This document shows, piece after piece, positions 26,496-35,734 of a stretch of DNA of 64,000 bases (position 1 is the first letter of the stretch; every line of letters starts with the position of its first letter). Under the pieces are notes generated by a model. The model saw only the letters and a program-made list of their open reading frames with translations. It searched no databases and was not told where the DNA came from. Source of the DNA: Sneathiella sp. HT1-7 (lineage in GTDB: Bacteria; Pseudomonadota; Alphaproteobacteria; Sneathiellales; Sneathiellaceae); the NCBI RefSeq assembly GCF_020731145.1, contig NZ_JAJFZN010000005.1:62001-126000 (forward strand), given 5' to 3'. Position numbers and translations under genes: made by a program.

Positions 26496-27608
26496 ATGAC
26501 CAAAGGGGTTGATGTCGATCTGGAAAATGTCTGGATCAGGTTTGGTGATTTCGTTGCTGTACGTGAAGCGAATGTGAATATTAAGGGAGGAGAGTTCTTC
26601 TCGTTTCTTGGGCCGTCTGGGTGCGGTAAGACAACAATCCTGCGCTCCGTGTCGGGCTTTCTGGAGCCTAGCGAAGGCACAGTTCGAATTGGCGGCAGGG
26701 ATATGACCGGGATCGGGCCGAACAAACGTCCGACGGCTCTTATTTTCCAAAATCTCGCCCTCTTTCCTTTAATGAAAATATGGGAAAATATTACCTTTTC
26801 TATGGAAGTGAAGGGTGCCAGTAAGGCGGAACGACGCAAGCGGGCCGACGAGCTCCTTGAAATGATTGCGTTGCCGGATCAGGGTGAAAAACTTCCATCC
26901 GAATTGTCCGGCGGGCAGAAGCAGCGCGTTGCAATTGCCCGTGCGCTCTGTGCGGAACCAGACGTTCTATTGCTTGATGAGCCGCTTTCTGCGCTGGACT
27001 TGAAACTTCGGCAGCATATGCGCACAGAACTTCGTGAAATTCAGCAGCGCGTTGGTATCACCTTCATTTATATCACGCATGATCAGGGCGAGGCATTGAC
27101 GATGTCCGACAATGTTGCCGTCATGCGGGCCGGGGTCGTCGATCAGATCGGTTCGGGGCATACGGTTTACAATGATCCGGCAACACCTTTTGTGGCGTCA
27201 TTCGTCGGGGAAAATAATGTTTTCCGGGGTAAGGTGAAATCCATCGATGGTGATATGGCCCTAATCAGCACCAATCGGACGGGAGAGTTGCTTGCCCGCA
27301 TCGCAACGACTGCGCAGGGTACCTTGAAAGTTGGCGATCCCGCGATGTTGTTTGTTCGCCCCGAGGCGCTCAATATCGCGCCGGATATCACACCCGCGCC
27401 GAACCGTTTTGCGGCTATGGTCAAGCATGAGGAATTTGAGGGACAGATATATAATGTTTTCCTTGAAGGTTCCGAGGGCAAGGAAATCAAGATGTCTCTC
27501 GTGAATATCGGAACAGAACGGCAATCGGCGGAAGGTATGAACCTGACACTTGAGTATGTGCCTGAGCAGGCGGTCGTCTTGCCCGCCGGTGAGCTTGCCA
27601 GCGAATAG
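26496..27608 (+). CDS. Polyamine-type ABC transporter ATP-binding protein (PotA-like)
   Basis: A 370-residue ATPase of an importer. It has Walker A GPSGCGKT (39-46), ABC signature LSGGQ (137-141), Walker B VLLLDE (157-162) and the switch His in ITHDQGEA. A C-terminal TOBE-type domain (about 285-365) follows. It energises the two permeases from the cytoplasmic face. It starts 111 nt after the binding-protein gene, behind a hairpin, and lies 9 nt before the first permease. Confidence 0.93.
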   Translation: MTKGVDVDLENVWIRFGDFVAVREANVNIKGGEFFSFLGPSGCGKTTILRSVSGFLEPSEGTVRIGGRDMTGIGPNKRPTALIFQNLALFPLMKIWENITFSMEVKGASKAERRKRADELLEMIALPDQGEKLPSELSGGQKQRVAIARALCAEPDVLLLDEPLSALDLKLRQHMRTELREIQQRVGITFIYITHDQGEALTMSDNVAVMRAGVVDQIGSGHTVYNDPATPFVASFVGENNVFRGKVKSIDGDMALISTNRTGELLARIATTAQGTLKVGDPAMLFVRPEALNIAPDITPAPNRFAAMVKHEEFEGQIYNVFLEGSEGKEIKMSLVNIGTERQSAEGMNLTLEYVPEQAVVLPAGELASE

Positions 27609-27617
27609 GATGGAACG

Positions 27618-28547
27618 ATGAAAGTTGCACAGCTGTTCCGGGACTATTTTGCTAAAAACGGTATCGGGCTCGGTAGTTTCCTATTGGTCGCGGTGTTGTT
27701 CTGGGTTGTTATCCTGATTGTCCTGCCGCAGCTTTCCATGCTCGACTTTTCGTTCCGGCATCATCTTCCCCCTCCGGAGATGGGAGGGCCGAAAGACACC
27801 TATACGATTGAGCATTATAAATATCTGGTTCTCGGGGCACCGGGCGCGGATACGACTTATAATGTTGTGGATCTCGGCGTATTTGGCCGGACGCTTCTGG
27901 CCGCGTTATTTGTGACCATCCTCGACCTCGTGCTATGCTATCCGCTTGCGTATTACCTTGGTCAGTCGAGGGGCGGCGGGGCAATTCGCATTCTGGTACT
28001 GCTGCTGATTATTCCATACTGGATTAATGAAATTCTGCGCGCCTTCGCTTTTCGCATTATTTTCGGCGAAAGCGGCCTGATCAATGAAATGATGTTGGCT
28101 ATGGGGTTGATCAGCGACCCCGTTGACTTTATCCGGGCAAATGTGGCGCTCTATGCAGGGCTTGGGTATGCCTATATCTTGTTGATGATCTTCCCGATAT
28201 ACAATGTGATCGAAAGCCTTGACCGTAACCAGATCGAGGCGGCGCGCGATATGGGCGCGCCTTGGTGGCGTATTCATTGGCGGGTGGTTATCCCTTACGC
28301 CAAGCCGGGCATTTCGTCGGGCTGTACAATGGTGTTCATGCTTTCGGCGGGCGCGCTGGCGGCCCCGCAAATTCTGGGTGGCCCCTCCAGTCTCTGGTTT
28401 ACGCAGATTATCTATCAGTGGTTTAACACAGGCGGTAACTGGCCCCGCGGTGCGGCCTTTGCCATCGTCCTGCTTGTCACCTGTATTATCATCGTTCTTA
28501 GTATGATGCGGCTGTTCAAAGTGAAGATAGGAGATATTGGTAAATGA
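27618..28547 (+). CDS. Polyamine-type ABC transporter permease (PotB-like)
   Basis: A 309-residue inner-membrane permease with six helices (first at about 20-41). The coupling loop segment NQIEAARDMGAPWWRIHWRV contains the EAA motif. It pairs with the PotC-like permease, whose ATG overlaps its TGA (ATGA). The large periplasmic loop between helices 1 and 2 (about 45-95) is usual for PotB relatives. Confidence 0.92.
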   Translation: MKVAQLFRDYFAKNGIGLGSFLLVAVLFWVVILIVLPQLSMLDFSFRHHLPPPEMGGPKDTYTIEHYKYLVLGAPGADTTYNVVDLGVFGRTLLAALFVTILDLVLCYPLAYYLGQSRGGGAIRILVLLLIIPYWINEILRAFAFRIIFGESGLINEMMLAMGLISDPVDFIRANVALYAGLGYAYILLMIFPIYNVIESLDRNQIEAARDMGAPWWRIHWRVVIPYAKPGISSGCTMVFMLSAGALAAPQILGGPSSLWFTQIIYQWFNTGGNWPRGAAFAIVLLVTCIIIVLSMMRLFKVKIGDIGK

Positions 28548-29830
28548 AGACCAACAATATTCTCCTCAAATTTATTCTAGGTGCCTATCTCGTCGTCTTT
28601 TTTGGATATTTGCTGGGCCCGCTTGTCGTTATGAGCATTACGGCTTTCAACTCTCCATCTTTTCCGAAACTGACGCCTTGGGAATGCCTAACGTTCGAAT
28701 GGTTCGATGTCCTTGCCCATGATGAGCGGATATTGAACGGCATCGAGAACAGCTTCGTTATCGGTATTGGCACTGTCATTCTCTCCGTGATTATGGGACT
28801 TGCGGGCGCCCTGCTGCTAACCCAGATATGGCCGAAGCTTCGGGCAACCTATTACACCATCGTGATCGCGCCGATCCTTATTCCCGGGGTGGTGCTCGGT
28901 ATTTCCACGCTCGTATTCTGGGATCGGATGAGCATTATGCTCGGTATGAGTAGCGGGGGCATTCTGCATAACGGCATATTTCTCACTATTCTGGGCCAAT
29001 CGACCTTTATTGCCTCTTACTGCATGCTCGTCTTTATTGCCCGGTTGCAGCGTTTCGATACCGGCCTGACAGAGGCTGCGCTGGATCTCGGGGCGACGCA
29101 GGTACAGGCTTTCCGAAAGATCTTGCTGCCCTTCATGAAGCCCGCCATTGGCTCGGCCGCAGTTCTTGCATTTCTGGCGTCCTTCGAGAATTACAATACG
29201 ACTACCTTCACCTTCGGCAAGTACCCAACGCTGACTATTGAACTTGCGCAAAAGGTTAGATATGGGATCAACCCATCCATTTCTGCACTTGCCTTCATTA
29301 TTATAGCGCTGACTATTCTAGGCGCGCTCGCGCATGAAATCTATCGTCGGAGGCAGCAACTGGCGCTCGCAAACGGCGCCCCCGTTGCAGCGGTCTCGGG
29401 TGGGTTTCAGCTACCGAAATTCTTTCGGGGTAATCCGGCTGCTATTATCCTTGTCCTGTTGGCGTTGGGTGGTGCCTCCACGATATGGTTTGCCCAGAGT
29501 TACAGCCCGAATGCTTGCAAAATGGATGTTCGAGAGCAAAAGCAACTTCTGCAGCAGGAGCGGATTAAGGCCATTCGTGAAAAACGCCAATTGGAACAGC
29601 AGCAGAAGCAGCATCAAGGACCTGATGTGTTTAGTGGCAGTAAGTCAGGCTCACCGGCAACGCAAAGCCCGGGGAAAGGTGCTTTTGGCAATGTGTTTGC
29701 TCCGGGCAATCTTGATAAGAGTGGGCCAGCTGCAAAACCCGATGAGCCCGCCAAGAGTCCCGGGAAAGGGGCATTTGGGGATGTGTTCTCTCCGAAAAAC
29801 CTGGATCAAGCGGCACCGAAGGAAGACTAG
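28544..29830 (+). CDS. Polyamine-type ABC transporter permease (PotC-like) with long repeat-bearing C-terminal extension
   Basis: A 428-residue protein. Residues 1-270 are a normal PotC-like permease (helices; coupling loop EAALDLGATQVQAFRKILLP). About 150 additional residues follow. They contain an extra hydrophobic helix (about 299-318), a Gln/Lys/Arg-rich probable coiled coil (328-357), and a Pro/Gly-rich tail with two 17-residue repeats, SPGKGAFGNVFAPGNLD (375-391) and SPGKGAFGDVFSPKNLD (405-421). PotC proteins usually end near 260-280 residues. The extension is in frame, without a break, and the operon ends here. It may anchor or oligomerise the transporter; its function is unknown. Confidence 0.9.
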   Translation: MKTNNILLKFILGAYLVVFFGYLLGPLVVMSITAFNSPSFPKLTPWECLTFEWFDVLAHDERILNGIENSFVIGIGTVILSVIMGLAGALLLTQIWPKLRATYYTIVIAPILIPGVVLGISTLVFWDRMSIMLGMSSGGILHNGIFLTILGQSTFIASYCMLVFIARLQRFDTGLTEAALDLGATQVQAFRKILLPFMKPAIGSAAVLAFLASFENYNTTTFTFGKYPTLTIELAQKVRYGINPSISALAFIIIALTILGALAHEIYRRRQQLALANGAPVAAVSGGFQLPKFFRGNPAAIILVLLALGGASTIWFAQSYSPNACKMDVREQKQLLQQERIKAIREKRQLEQQQKQHQGPDVFSGSKSGSPATQSPGKGAFGNVFAPGNLDKSGPAAKPDEPAKSPGKGAFGDVFSPKNLDQAAPKED

Positions 29831-29836
29831 GGCAAG

Positions 29837-31402
29837 TCAGTCAATATCGGATAACTTGGGAAAGTCAAGAACTTGTCGAAGGCTGTCAAACTGGCTACCG
29901 CTCGCATCAATGCGATGCCATGTCAGGCCGGAAATGCCGCGCTTTACCTGTTGATGCACGACCGCCGGGGTCGCATCGGATGCGTCGCCCTTTCGTGCCT
30001 CCACGCGTGCGGAGATAACTTTTTCATCCGCCTCTAGCCAGATACCGATGAAAGGAACGTCCAGCTCTTCCGCGAGAGTCTCAAATTCCGCCCGTTCACT
30101 CTCCTTGGAGAAGACAGCATCGATAATAACTTTCTGTCCAGACTTCAGGCCGATGCGGGTTTTATGCAGCAATCTGGCATAAACCTTATCGTTCACTTCC
30201 TGAGTATAACTGGATGGGTCCAGCCGTTCTGTCTCGGATACGTTGAAAAGTGCTTTTCGTTCAAGATCCGTGCGGAAATGCAGGAAACCCGGCGCATGTT
30301 CCAGCGTGCCAGCGAGCAATGACGCGAGGGTGGTTTTCCCCGTCCCCGAGTATCCACCAATTGCCACCAGCGCGGGCTTCTTTGGCGATAGATATTGCAT
30401 GGCGGTGGAAAAATATTTCCGTGCCGCCATTCTTTCTTCTTCTGCAGCCTTGCCGGAAAGCTGCCGCGCGTGATCATTGGCGACCATGGCTCTAATCCCT
30501 GCGCGGATCGCAAGGAAGAGCGGCATGGCCTTCATCCCGTAAATATCCTCAAGTGCGCCGGAAAGATAAAGATATCGGTTAAGAAGCTGATTTGCGCTTG
30601 GGCTCATTTGCTGCTGATCAAGATCCATGAGAAGGAACGCGAGATCATAGAGAGTATCAATAGTCGCCAGTTCCTCATCAAACTCCAACGCATCGAAAAG
30701 AACGGGTTTATCGTCGATAAGGACAATATTGCGAAGATGAAGGTCACCATGGCATCGGCGGATAAATCCATGGCGCCCCCGAAATCGCAAGCAAGAGTAG
30801 GCGAAGGATAGATGCTCTTCTGCCAGCTGTTGGAAACGTAATACATCTTCTTTTTGAAAAAGCTTTGGCGCGCCCTGAAAGCTATCTCTTAGTTCGTCAA
30901 TTAATAGCTGAATACGCTTAGGGCCATCTGAGGCTCTCTCGATTGGAGCCTTTTGATGATAGTCGAAAACTGACTTGGCCAGCTTCTCGATCAGTGCCTT
31001 TTCAGTAACTCTGCTGTGCGGAAGCTGGTCAAGCATCATCTCCTGCTCAAAGCGTTTCATCTTTACCGCCCATTCAACAGTTTGGCCGGCTCCGTCAAAT
31101 GTCAGGCTTCCATCAGATTCCTTTGTGATGGCCGTTAGGCCCAGATAAATCTCCGGCGCACCGGGCTGATTGATCGATATTTCCCGCTTACAAAAATGTC
31201 GCCGCTTTGCAAGTGTTGAAAAATCCATATAGGGAAATTTGACCGCCTTCTTTATTTTGTAGGCGAAATCACCCGCAAGAAAAATCATCGCGCCGTGGGT
31301 TTCATGCACGTCAACCATTTCAATCTCAGTTGGATAATTTGCGGGGTTCTTTAGAAAGGAGATTATCTCCTGTTGTGGTATGTCCGGATATTCTTGAGCC
31401 AT
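29837..31402 (-). CDS. APH-like / P-loop kinase two-domain ATPase
   Basis: A 521-residue cytoplasmic protein with two nucleotide-binding halves (COG2187 + COG0645). The N-terminal aminoglycoside-phosphotransferase-like half carries the Brenner motif HGDLHLRN (218-225) and FDALEFDEE. The C-terminal half is an AAA_33/gluconate-kinase-like P-loop domain with GGYSGTGKT (349-357). The substrate is unknown; the pattern suggests a small-molecule or protein kinase. I start it at ATG 31402 because this overlaps the sulP stop as TGATG. It is the last gene of the phaC-fabI-pta-ack-sulP run, and so may act on a product of that pathway or be a stress kinase of the low-oxygen regulon. Confidence 0.87.
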   Translation of the reverse strand: MAQEYPDIPQQEIISFLKNPANYPTEIEMVDVHETHGAMIFLAGDFAYKIKKAVKFPYMDFSTLAKRRHFCKREISINQPGAPEIYLGLTAITKESDGSLTFDGAGQTVEWAVKMKRFEQEMMLDQLPHSRVTEKALIEKLAKSVFDYHQKAPIERASDGPKRIQLLIDELRDSFQGAPKLFQKEDVLRFQQLAEEHLSFAYSCLRFRGRHGFIRRCHGDLHLRNIVLIDDKPVLFDALEFDEELATIDTLYDLAFLLMDLDQQQMSPSANQLLNRYLYLSGALEDIYGMKAMPLFLAIRAGIRAMVANDHARQLSGKAAEEERMAARKYFSTAMQYLSPKKPALVAIGGYSGTGKTTLASLLAGTLEHAPGFLHFRTDLERKALFNVSETERLDPSSYTQEVNDKVYARLLHKTRIGLKSGQKVIIDAVFSKESERAEFETLAEELDVPFIGIWLEADEKVISARVEARKGDASDATPAVVHQQVKRGISGLTWHRIDASGSQFDSLRQVLDFPKLSDID

Positions 31403-33141
31403 CAGGCGCAATCAAGGTCTTTGAAGGCATCGTGGGTGCTGAGGTAAACTTTACCGGGCTTGAGATGCTCAAGGAAATGAGTTCGTTCCAATCGATCCAT
31501 CACCGGCCCCTTCACTTCGGCCAGATGAAAAGTGACACCCGCATTTTTCAAGTCTGAAATGAGAGTCTCCAAAGACTCGAGCGCGCTGCCGTCGATCGCG
31601 TTGATGGCACTGCATATAAAGACAACATGTTTTACTTCTGGCTGGTCGACAATCGCTGAAAGGACATAATTTTCAAAATATCGGGTGTTGGCGAAGAACA
31701 GGCTTTCATCCACCCTCATCGCCAGAACATGCGCGCAGGTCCGGACCGTGTGACGCTTGATGTTGCGAAAATGTTCGCTGCTTCCAACGCGGCCAACGAT
31801 GGCGATATGCGGTTTACTGCTGCGCCAGAGGAAGAGGATAAGCGAAACCACAATTCCCGCGATAATACCCAATTCGATACCTTCCGCCATGACAACGGCG
31901 AAGGTAACAAGCCAGGCGGCGGCGTCACTCTTGCTATAGGTCCAGTTTACTTTAAGGGCCTTTAGATCGACTAGTCCCAAGACCGCAATGATTATAATGG
32001 CCGCGAGTACGGCCTGCGGTAGGTAATAAAAAAGTGGTGTGAAGAAAAGCACGGAAAGTGCAATTAATGCGGCGGTTATAATGGCCGCTAACTGTGTATT
32101 CGCACCCGCATCAAAATTTACCACAGAACGACTAAAGCCGCCGCAAACCGGACTGCCACCAGTAAAAGCGGCACCGATATTGGCGACGCCAAGACCAACA
32201 AGCTCCTGATTGACATCTATCTTCTGGCGGCGCTTGCTGGCCAGAACCCGCGCGATGGCAACGCTCTCAACAAAACTGACAAGGGCGATCAGGGCCGCCG
32301 AAACCGCCAATTCACGCCAAAGGGTAAAATCGAAACTCGGCACGGTGAGCGGCGGTAGGCCTGCGGGGATACTTCCCACAACGACAAGCCCGTTAGTTTC
32401 ATTCCACAGCATTTTCGCCGACAAAAGGGTCATCAACAGAACTACAAACATAGGCCCTGCTTTTACAAGCGTCTTGGCAATTTTTTCCGATAATCCAAAG
32501 CGAATGAGTAGGGGGCTAAGATACTGCCGCAAACTATACAAAAGTATGAGGCTTATCCCACTGATAATCACGGTTAAACCGTTAATGTCGGAAACATGAT
32601 TGAAGATATAACTAAGCGATTGGTCTATGCGGCTACCGCGTGGAATTTCGATGCCCAATAGATGTTTTAGCTGGCTAAAGGCAATGACAATTGCCGCCGC
32701 GCTGGTAAAGCCAGACATTACAGGGTGGCTCAGGAAATTGGCGAGAAAACCAAGTTTTGCAATTCCCATGATCAGGAGAAACAAACCGATTAGGGCGGAA
32801 AGAACTAGCGCAGCATAGATATAATCAGCCGACCCCGGAATGGCAATGGTACCAAGTGCTGCCGCGACCATAAGTGAAGCAACGGCGACGGGACCAACAG
32901 CGAGAGTGCGGCTACTTCCGAAAAATGCGTAAAGAATGGGCGGCAGGATGCTTGCGTACAAACCTACTTCCGGCGGAAGTCCGGCAAGGATAGAATAAGC
33001 CATCGCCTGCGGAACCAGCAGGATAGCGGTGATAATTCCCGCAGTGAGGTCTCCCGGCAGGTCGTTGGATGAATAAGATTTAAGCCATCCAACAGCAGGT
33101 ATAACTTTCTCAATTCCCTGAGTGGCCATTTGAACCCTCAC
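31402..33141 (-). CDS. SulP-family anion transporter with STAS domain
   Basis: A 579-residue SLC26/SulP transporter. The N-terminal membrane domain opens with LPGDLTAGIITAILLVPQAMAY, the sulfate-transporter signature, followed by SHPVMSGFTSAAAIVI and, near 340, GSPVCGGFSRSVVNFDAGANTQ. A C-terminal STAS domain (about 450-560) carries HVVFICSAINAIDGSALESLE. SulP proteins carry sulfate, bicarbonate or carboxylates such as succinate. Position between ackA and the kinase gene, with 4-nt and 1-nt overlaps, suggests that this one may move the carboxylate product of the acyl-phosphate pathway. That is inference. Confidence 0.92.
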   Translation of the reverse strand: MRVQMATQGIEKVIPAVGWLKSYSSNDLPGDLTAGIITAILLVPQAMAYSILAGLPPEVGLYASILPPILYAFFGSSRTLAVGPVAVASLMVAAALGTIAIPGSADYIYAALVLSALIGLFLLIMGIAKLGFLANFLSHPVMSGFTSAAAIVIAFSQLKHLLGIEIPRGSRIDQSLSYIFNHVSDINGLTVIISGISLILLYSLRQYLSPLLIRFGLSEKIAKTLVKAGPMFVVLLMTLLSAKMLWNETNGLVVVGSIPAGLPPLTVPSFDFTLWRELAVSAALIALVSFVESVAIARVLASKRRQKIDVNQELVGLGVANIGAAFTGGSPVCGGFSRSVVNFDAGANTQLAAIITAALIALSVLFFTPLFYYLPQAVLAAIIIIAVLGLVDLKALKVNWTYSKSDAAAWLVTFAVVMAEGIELGIIAGIVVSLILFLWRSSKPHIAIVGRVGSSEHFRNIKRHTVRTCAHVLAMRVDESLFFANTRYFENYVLSAIVDQPEVKHVVFICSAINAIDGSALESLETLISDLKNAGVTFHLAEVKGPVMDRLERTHFLEHLKPGKVYLSTHDAFKDLDCA

Positions 33142-34331
33142 TCATTGCCGTGTTGGAGGATATTAAAAGTCGCATCGGCAATCACACTTTCTTCATCGGT
33201 GGGAATAACTGAGACAACAATTTCAGAGTTTGCACCACTGATTATATGAGCGTTTGACTGATTTGCTTCACTGTCGAGGTTAACCCCGAGCCATTCCAGA
33301 TTTGCACAAATTTGTGCACGAATGGGTGCGGAGTTCTCGCCTATGCCGGCCGTAAAAACGATGCCTTCCAGCCCTTTAAGCGGGACCATCAGGGACGCAA
33401 TCTCGCAGGCCGCTCGATAACAGAAAAGATCAATGGCTTCCTTGGCGTGGGCATGATCGCTTTCAAGTAGTACCTGCATATTATTGCTTATCCCGGAAAC
33501 GCCAAGCAGACCGGAATCATTGTATAAGAGACGCTGGATTTCCTCCTCATTCATGCCACGCTCCTGCATGAAATAAAGAACGACGCCCGGATCAAGGGTG
33601 CCACATCTAGTTCCCATCACCAACCCGTCAAGTGCCGTAAAGCCCATACTTGTGGCAACACTTTTCCGGTTTTGCATGGCGCAAAGGCTTGCGCCGTTTC
33701 CAAGATGTGCAACAACAATACGCCCCTCCGCTTTTTCTCCGAGGGTTTTGGGCAAAATACTTGAAATATACTGATAGGAAAGGCCATGGAAGCCGTATCG
33801 GATGATGCCCTCATCAGTAAGGTGACGGGGAAGTGCAAAAAGCTCTGCCAGATGTAACTGAGTTCGGTGAAATGCCGTATCGAAACAAGCGACCTGCAAG
33901 AGATCTCTGTTGCGTTTGATAAGTGCGTCTATCGGAGCCAGATTGTGGGGCTGATGGAGCGGCGCAAGCGACACAAATTGTCTTAGTTCTTGCAGGATTT
34001 CGATACTGATTTTAACTGGCGTGGCATACTCGCGTCCGCCATGCACAACACGGTGTCCAATGGCAACGACGTTATTATCCTGGTCATGAACATCCAACCA
34101 ATCGAGTAATAGACTGGTTAGGTGTTGATGGTCGCTTGTGACTTCTATCGCAGCAAGCGGCCCTTTATCTATATTGCGGCCGGAAATATCTACCGCATTA
34201 AATTCCGGGGCGCGGCCTATTCCTTTTATTTTGCCACGGATCAACGGGCTGCTCGGTGTCTGCGCAGCTGGGTACAAGGCGAATTTGATACTCGACGATC
34301 CGGCGTTCAGAACTAATATTGTTTCTGTCAT
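33138..34331 (-). CDS. ackA: Acetate/propionate-family kinase
   Basis: A 397-residue member of the ASKHA fold. It opens with ETILVLNAGSSSIKFALY, and has GHRVVHGG, ACFDTAFHR, RYGFHGLSYQYI, HLGNGASLCAM and TAGIGENSAPIR, all acetate-kinase signatures, at normal length. It makes ATP from acyl phosphate. It overlaps both the upstream MaoC-Pta gene and the downstream sulP gene by 4 nt (ATGA in each case). Specificity between acetyl-, propionyl- and butyryl-phosphate cannot be told from these motifs. Confidence 0.94.
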   Translation of the reverse strand: MTETILVLNAGSSSIKFALYPAAQTPSSPLIRGKIKGIGRAPEFNAVDISGRNIDKGPLAAIEVTSDHQHLTSLLLDWLDVHDQDNNVVAIGHRVVHGGREYATPVKISIEILQELRQFVSLAPLHQPHNLAPIDALIKRNRDLLQVACFDTAFHRTQLHLAELFALPRHLTDEGIIRYGFHGLSYQYISSILPKTLGEKAEGRIVVAHLGNGASLCAMQNRKSVATSMGFTALDGLVMGTRCGTLDPGVVLYFMQERGMNEEEIQRLLYNDSGLLGVSGISNNMQVLLESDHAHAKEAIDLFCYRAACEIASLMVPLKGLEGIVFTAGIGENSAPIRAQICANLEWLGVNLDSEANQSNAHIISGANSEIVVSVIPTDEESVIADATFNILQHGNE

Positions 34332-35722
34332 GGCGTTTGTTGCTGGACATAATTTGCGAAAAGGAGAGCAAGGGCGGAAGAGGCGAGGCGGGACAATGTG
34401 CCATCCGCTCGGCTTGTCAGAATAATGGGGACACGAGCGCCCAGGACAATTCCGGCAGATTCCGCGCCGGCAAGATAAATAAGCTGCTTGGCGATCATAT
34501 TGCCGGCCTCAAGATCGGGTGCAATCAGGATATCCGCCTCTCCTGCAACGGCAGAGGTAATGCCCTTTGCTTCCGCCGCTGTTTTGGAAATGGCATTGTC
34601 AAAGGCGAGTGGCCCATCAAGCAGGCCACCGGTTATCTGTCCCCTGTCGGCCATTTTACAGAGGGCCGCGGCATCAATGGTTGAGGCAATCTTTGGATAA
34701 ACTGTTTCCACGGCTGATAAAACAGCGACTTTCGGCACATCAATGCCAAGCGCGTGGGCAAGGTCGATAGAGTTTTGAATAATATCCCGTTTATCGTCCA
34801 GATCAGGATAGATATTGATTGCCGCATCGGTAATGAAAAGGGGCTTTGGATAATGCGGTACATCAAGCACGAAAACATGGCTGATGCGCCGTTCAGTTGT
34901 CAGGCCGTTTGCGCGATCAACAACCGCCTCCATAATTTCGTCTGTATGCAGTTTGCCCTTCATCAAAGCGGAGACAGTGCCTTGTCGGACCATTTCGACT
35001 GCTTTTTGGGCAGCTGCGTGACTGTGGGGCACATCAATAATGTCAATAGCGTTGATGTCGTAATTCGCTTCCTCTGCGGCGGCCTGTATTTTTTTCTTCG
35101 GCCCGATCAATACAGGGACAATTAGGTCATTTTTTGCGGCCTCCAGTGCACCGATCAGGGATATCGTATCGCAAGGGTGAACAACAGCCGTACGGATAGG
35201 GTCCAAGTCTCGAGTTGCGGCAATCAATCGCTGATACTGGGCGCCCGTCTCGTGTAAATGTACTTCGGGCAGGAGAACCCGGGGGCGACGGACCTTTTTG
35301 GTCGGGGCTATAACGGTCGCGTCGCCATCGATAACGATCTCGCCATTTTGATTGATACATTCACAGGCGAGTGTAACGCGGTAGCCTTTATCGTGTTTTT
35401 CTTTCACTGTAACCCGAACGGTGATCATGTCACCCAGTCCGACAGGTTTATGAAAATTAAGAGACTGATTTAGATAGATTGTGCCCGGACCAGGCAATTC
35501 AGTCCCCAGAACGGCAGAGATCAGGGATCCACCCCACATGCCGTGGGCAATCACCTTGTGAAACATATCTGACTTTGCATACTCTACATCTAAATGGGCA
35601 GGGTTGACGTCTCCGGACATAACCGCAAAAAGCTCAATATCCTTCGTGCTAAGCTTCCGTGCCAAGTCTGCGCTGTCGCCAACCTCTATTTCGTCAAATG
35701 TCTTGTTTTCGATATATTGCAT
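34328..35722 (-). CDS. Bifunctional MaoC-like enoyl-CoA hydratase / phosphate acyltransferase
   Basis: A 464-residue fusion. Residues 1-140 are a MaoC hotdog domain: FDEIEVGDSADLARKLS, then MSGDVNPAHLDVEYA, where the Asp/His pair is the hydratase dyad. Residues 150-464 are a PTA_PTB phosphotransacylase domain containing SLIGALEAAKNDLIVPVLIG, LMKGKLHTDEIM and VAGEADILIAPDLEAGN. The hydratase would form (R)-3-hydroxyacyl-CoA, a PHA precursor. The acyltransferase would convert acyl-CoA to acyl phosphate for the kinase encoded next. It overlaps ackA by 4 nt and follows fabI by 12 nt. Confidence 0.92.
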   Translation of the reverse strand: MQYIENKTFDEIEVGDSADLARKLSTKDIELFAVMSGDVNPAHLDVEYAKSDMFHKVIAHGMWGGSLISAVLGTELPGPGTIYLNQSLNFHKPVGLGDMITVRVTVKEKHDKGYRVTLACECINQNGEIVIDGDATVIAPTKKVRRPRVLLPEVHLHETGAQYQRLIAATRDLDPIRTAVVHPCDTISLIGALEAAKNDLIVPVLIGPKKKIQAAAEEANYDINAIDIIDVPHSHAAAQKAVEMVRQGTVSALMKGKLHTDEIMEAVVDRANGLTTERRISHVFVLDVPHYPKPLFITDAAINIYPDLDDKRDIIQNSIDLAHALGIDVPKVAVLSAVETVYPKIASTIDAAALCKMADRGQITGGLLDGPLAFDNAISKTAAEAKGITSAVAGEADILIAPDLEAGNMIAKQLIYLAGAESAGIVLGARVPIILTSRADGTLSRLASSALALLFANYVQQQTP

Positions 35723-35734
35723 GTTCCGCCCTGT

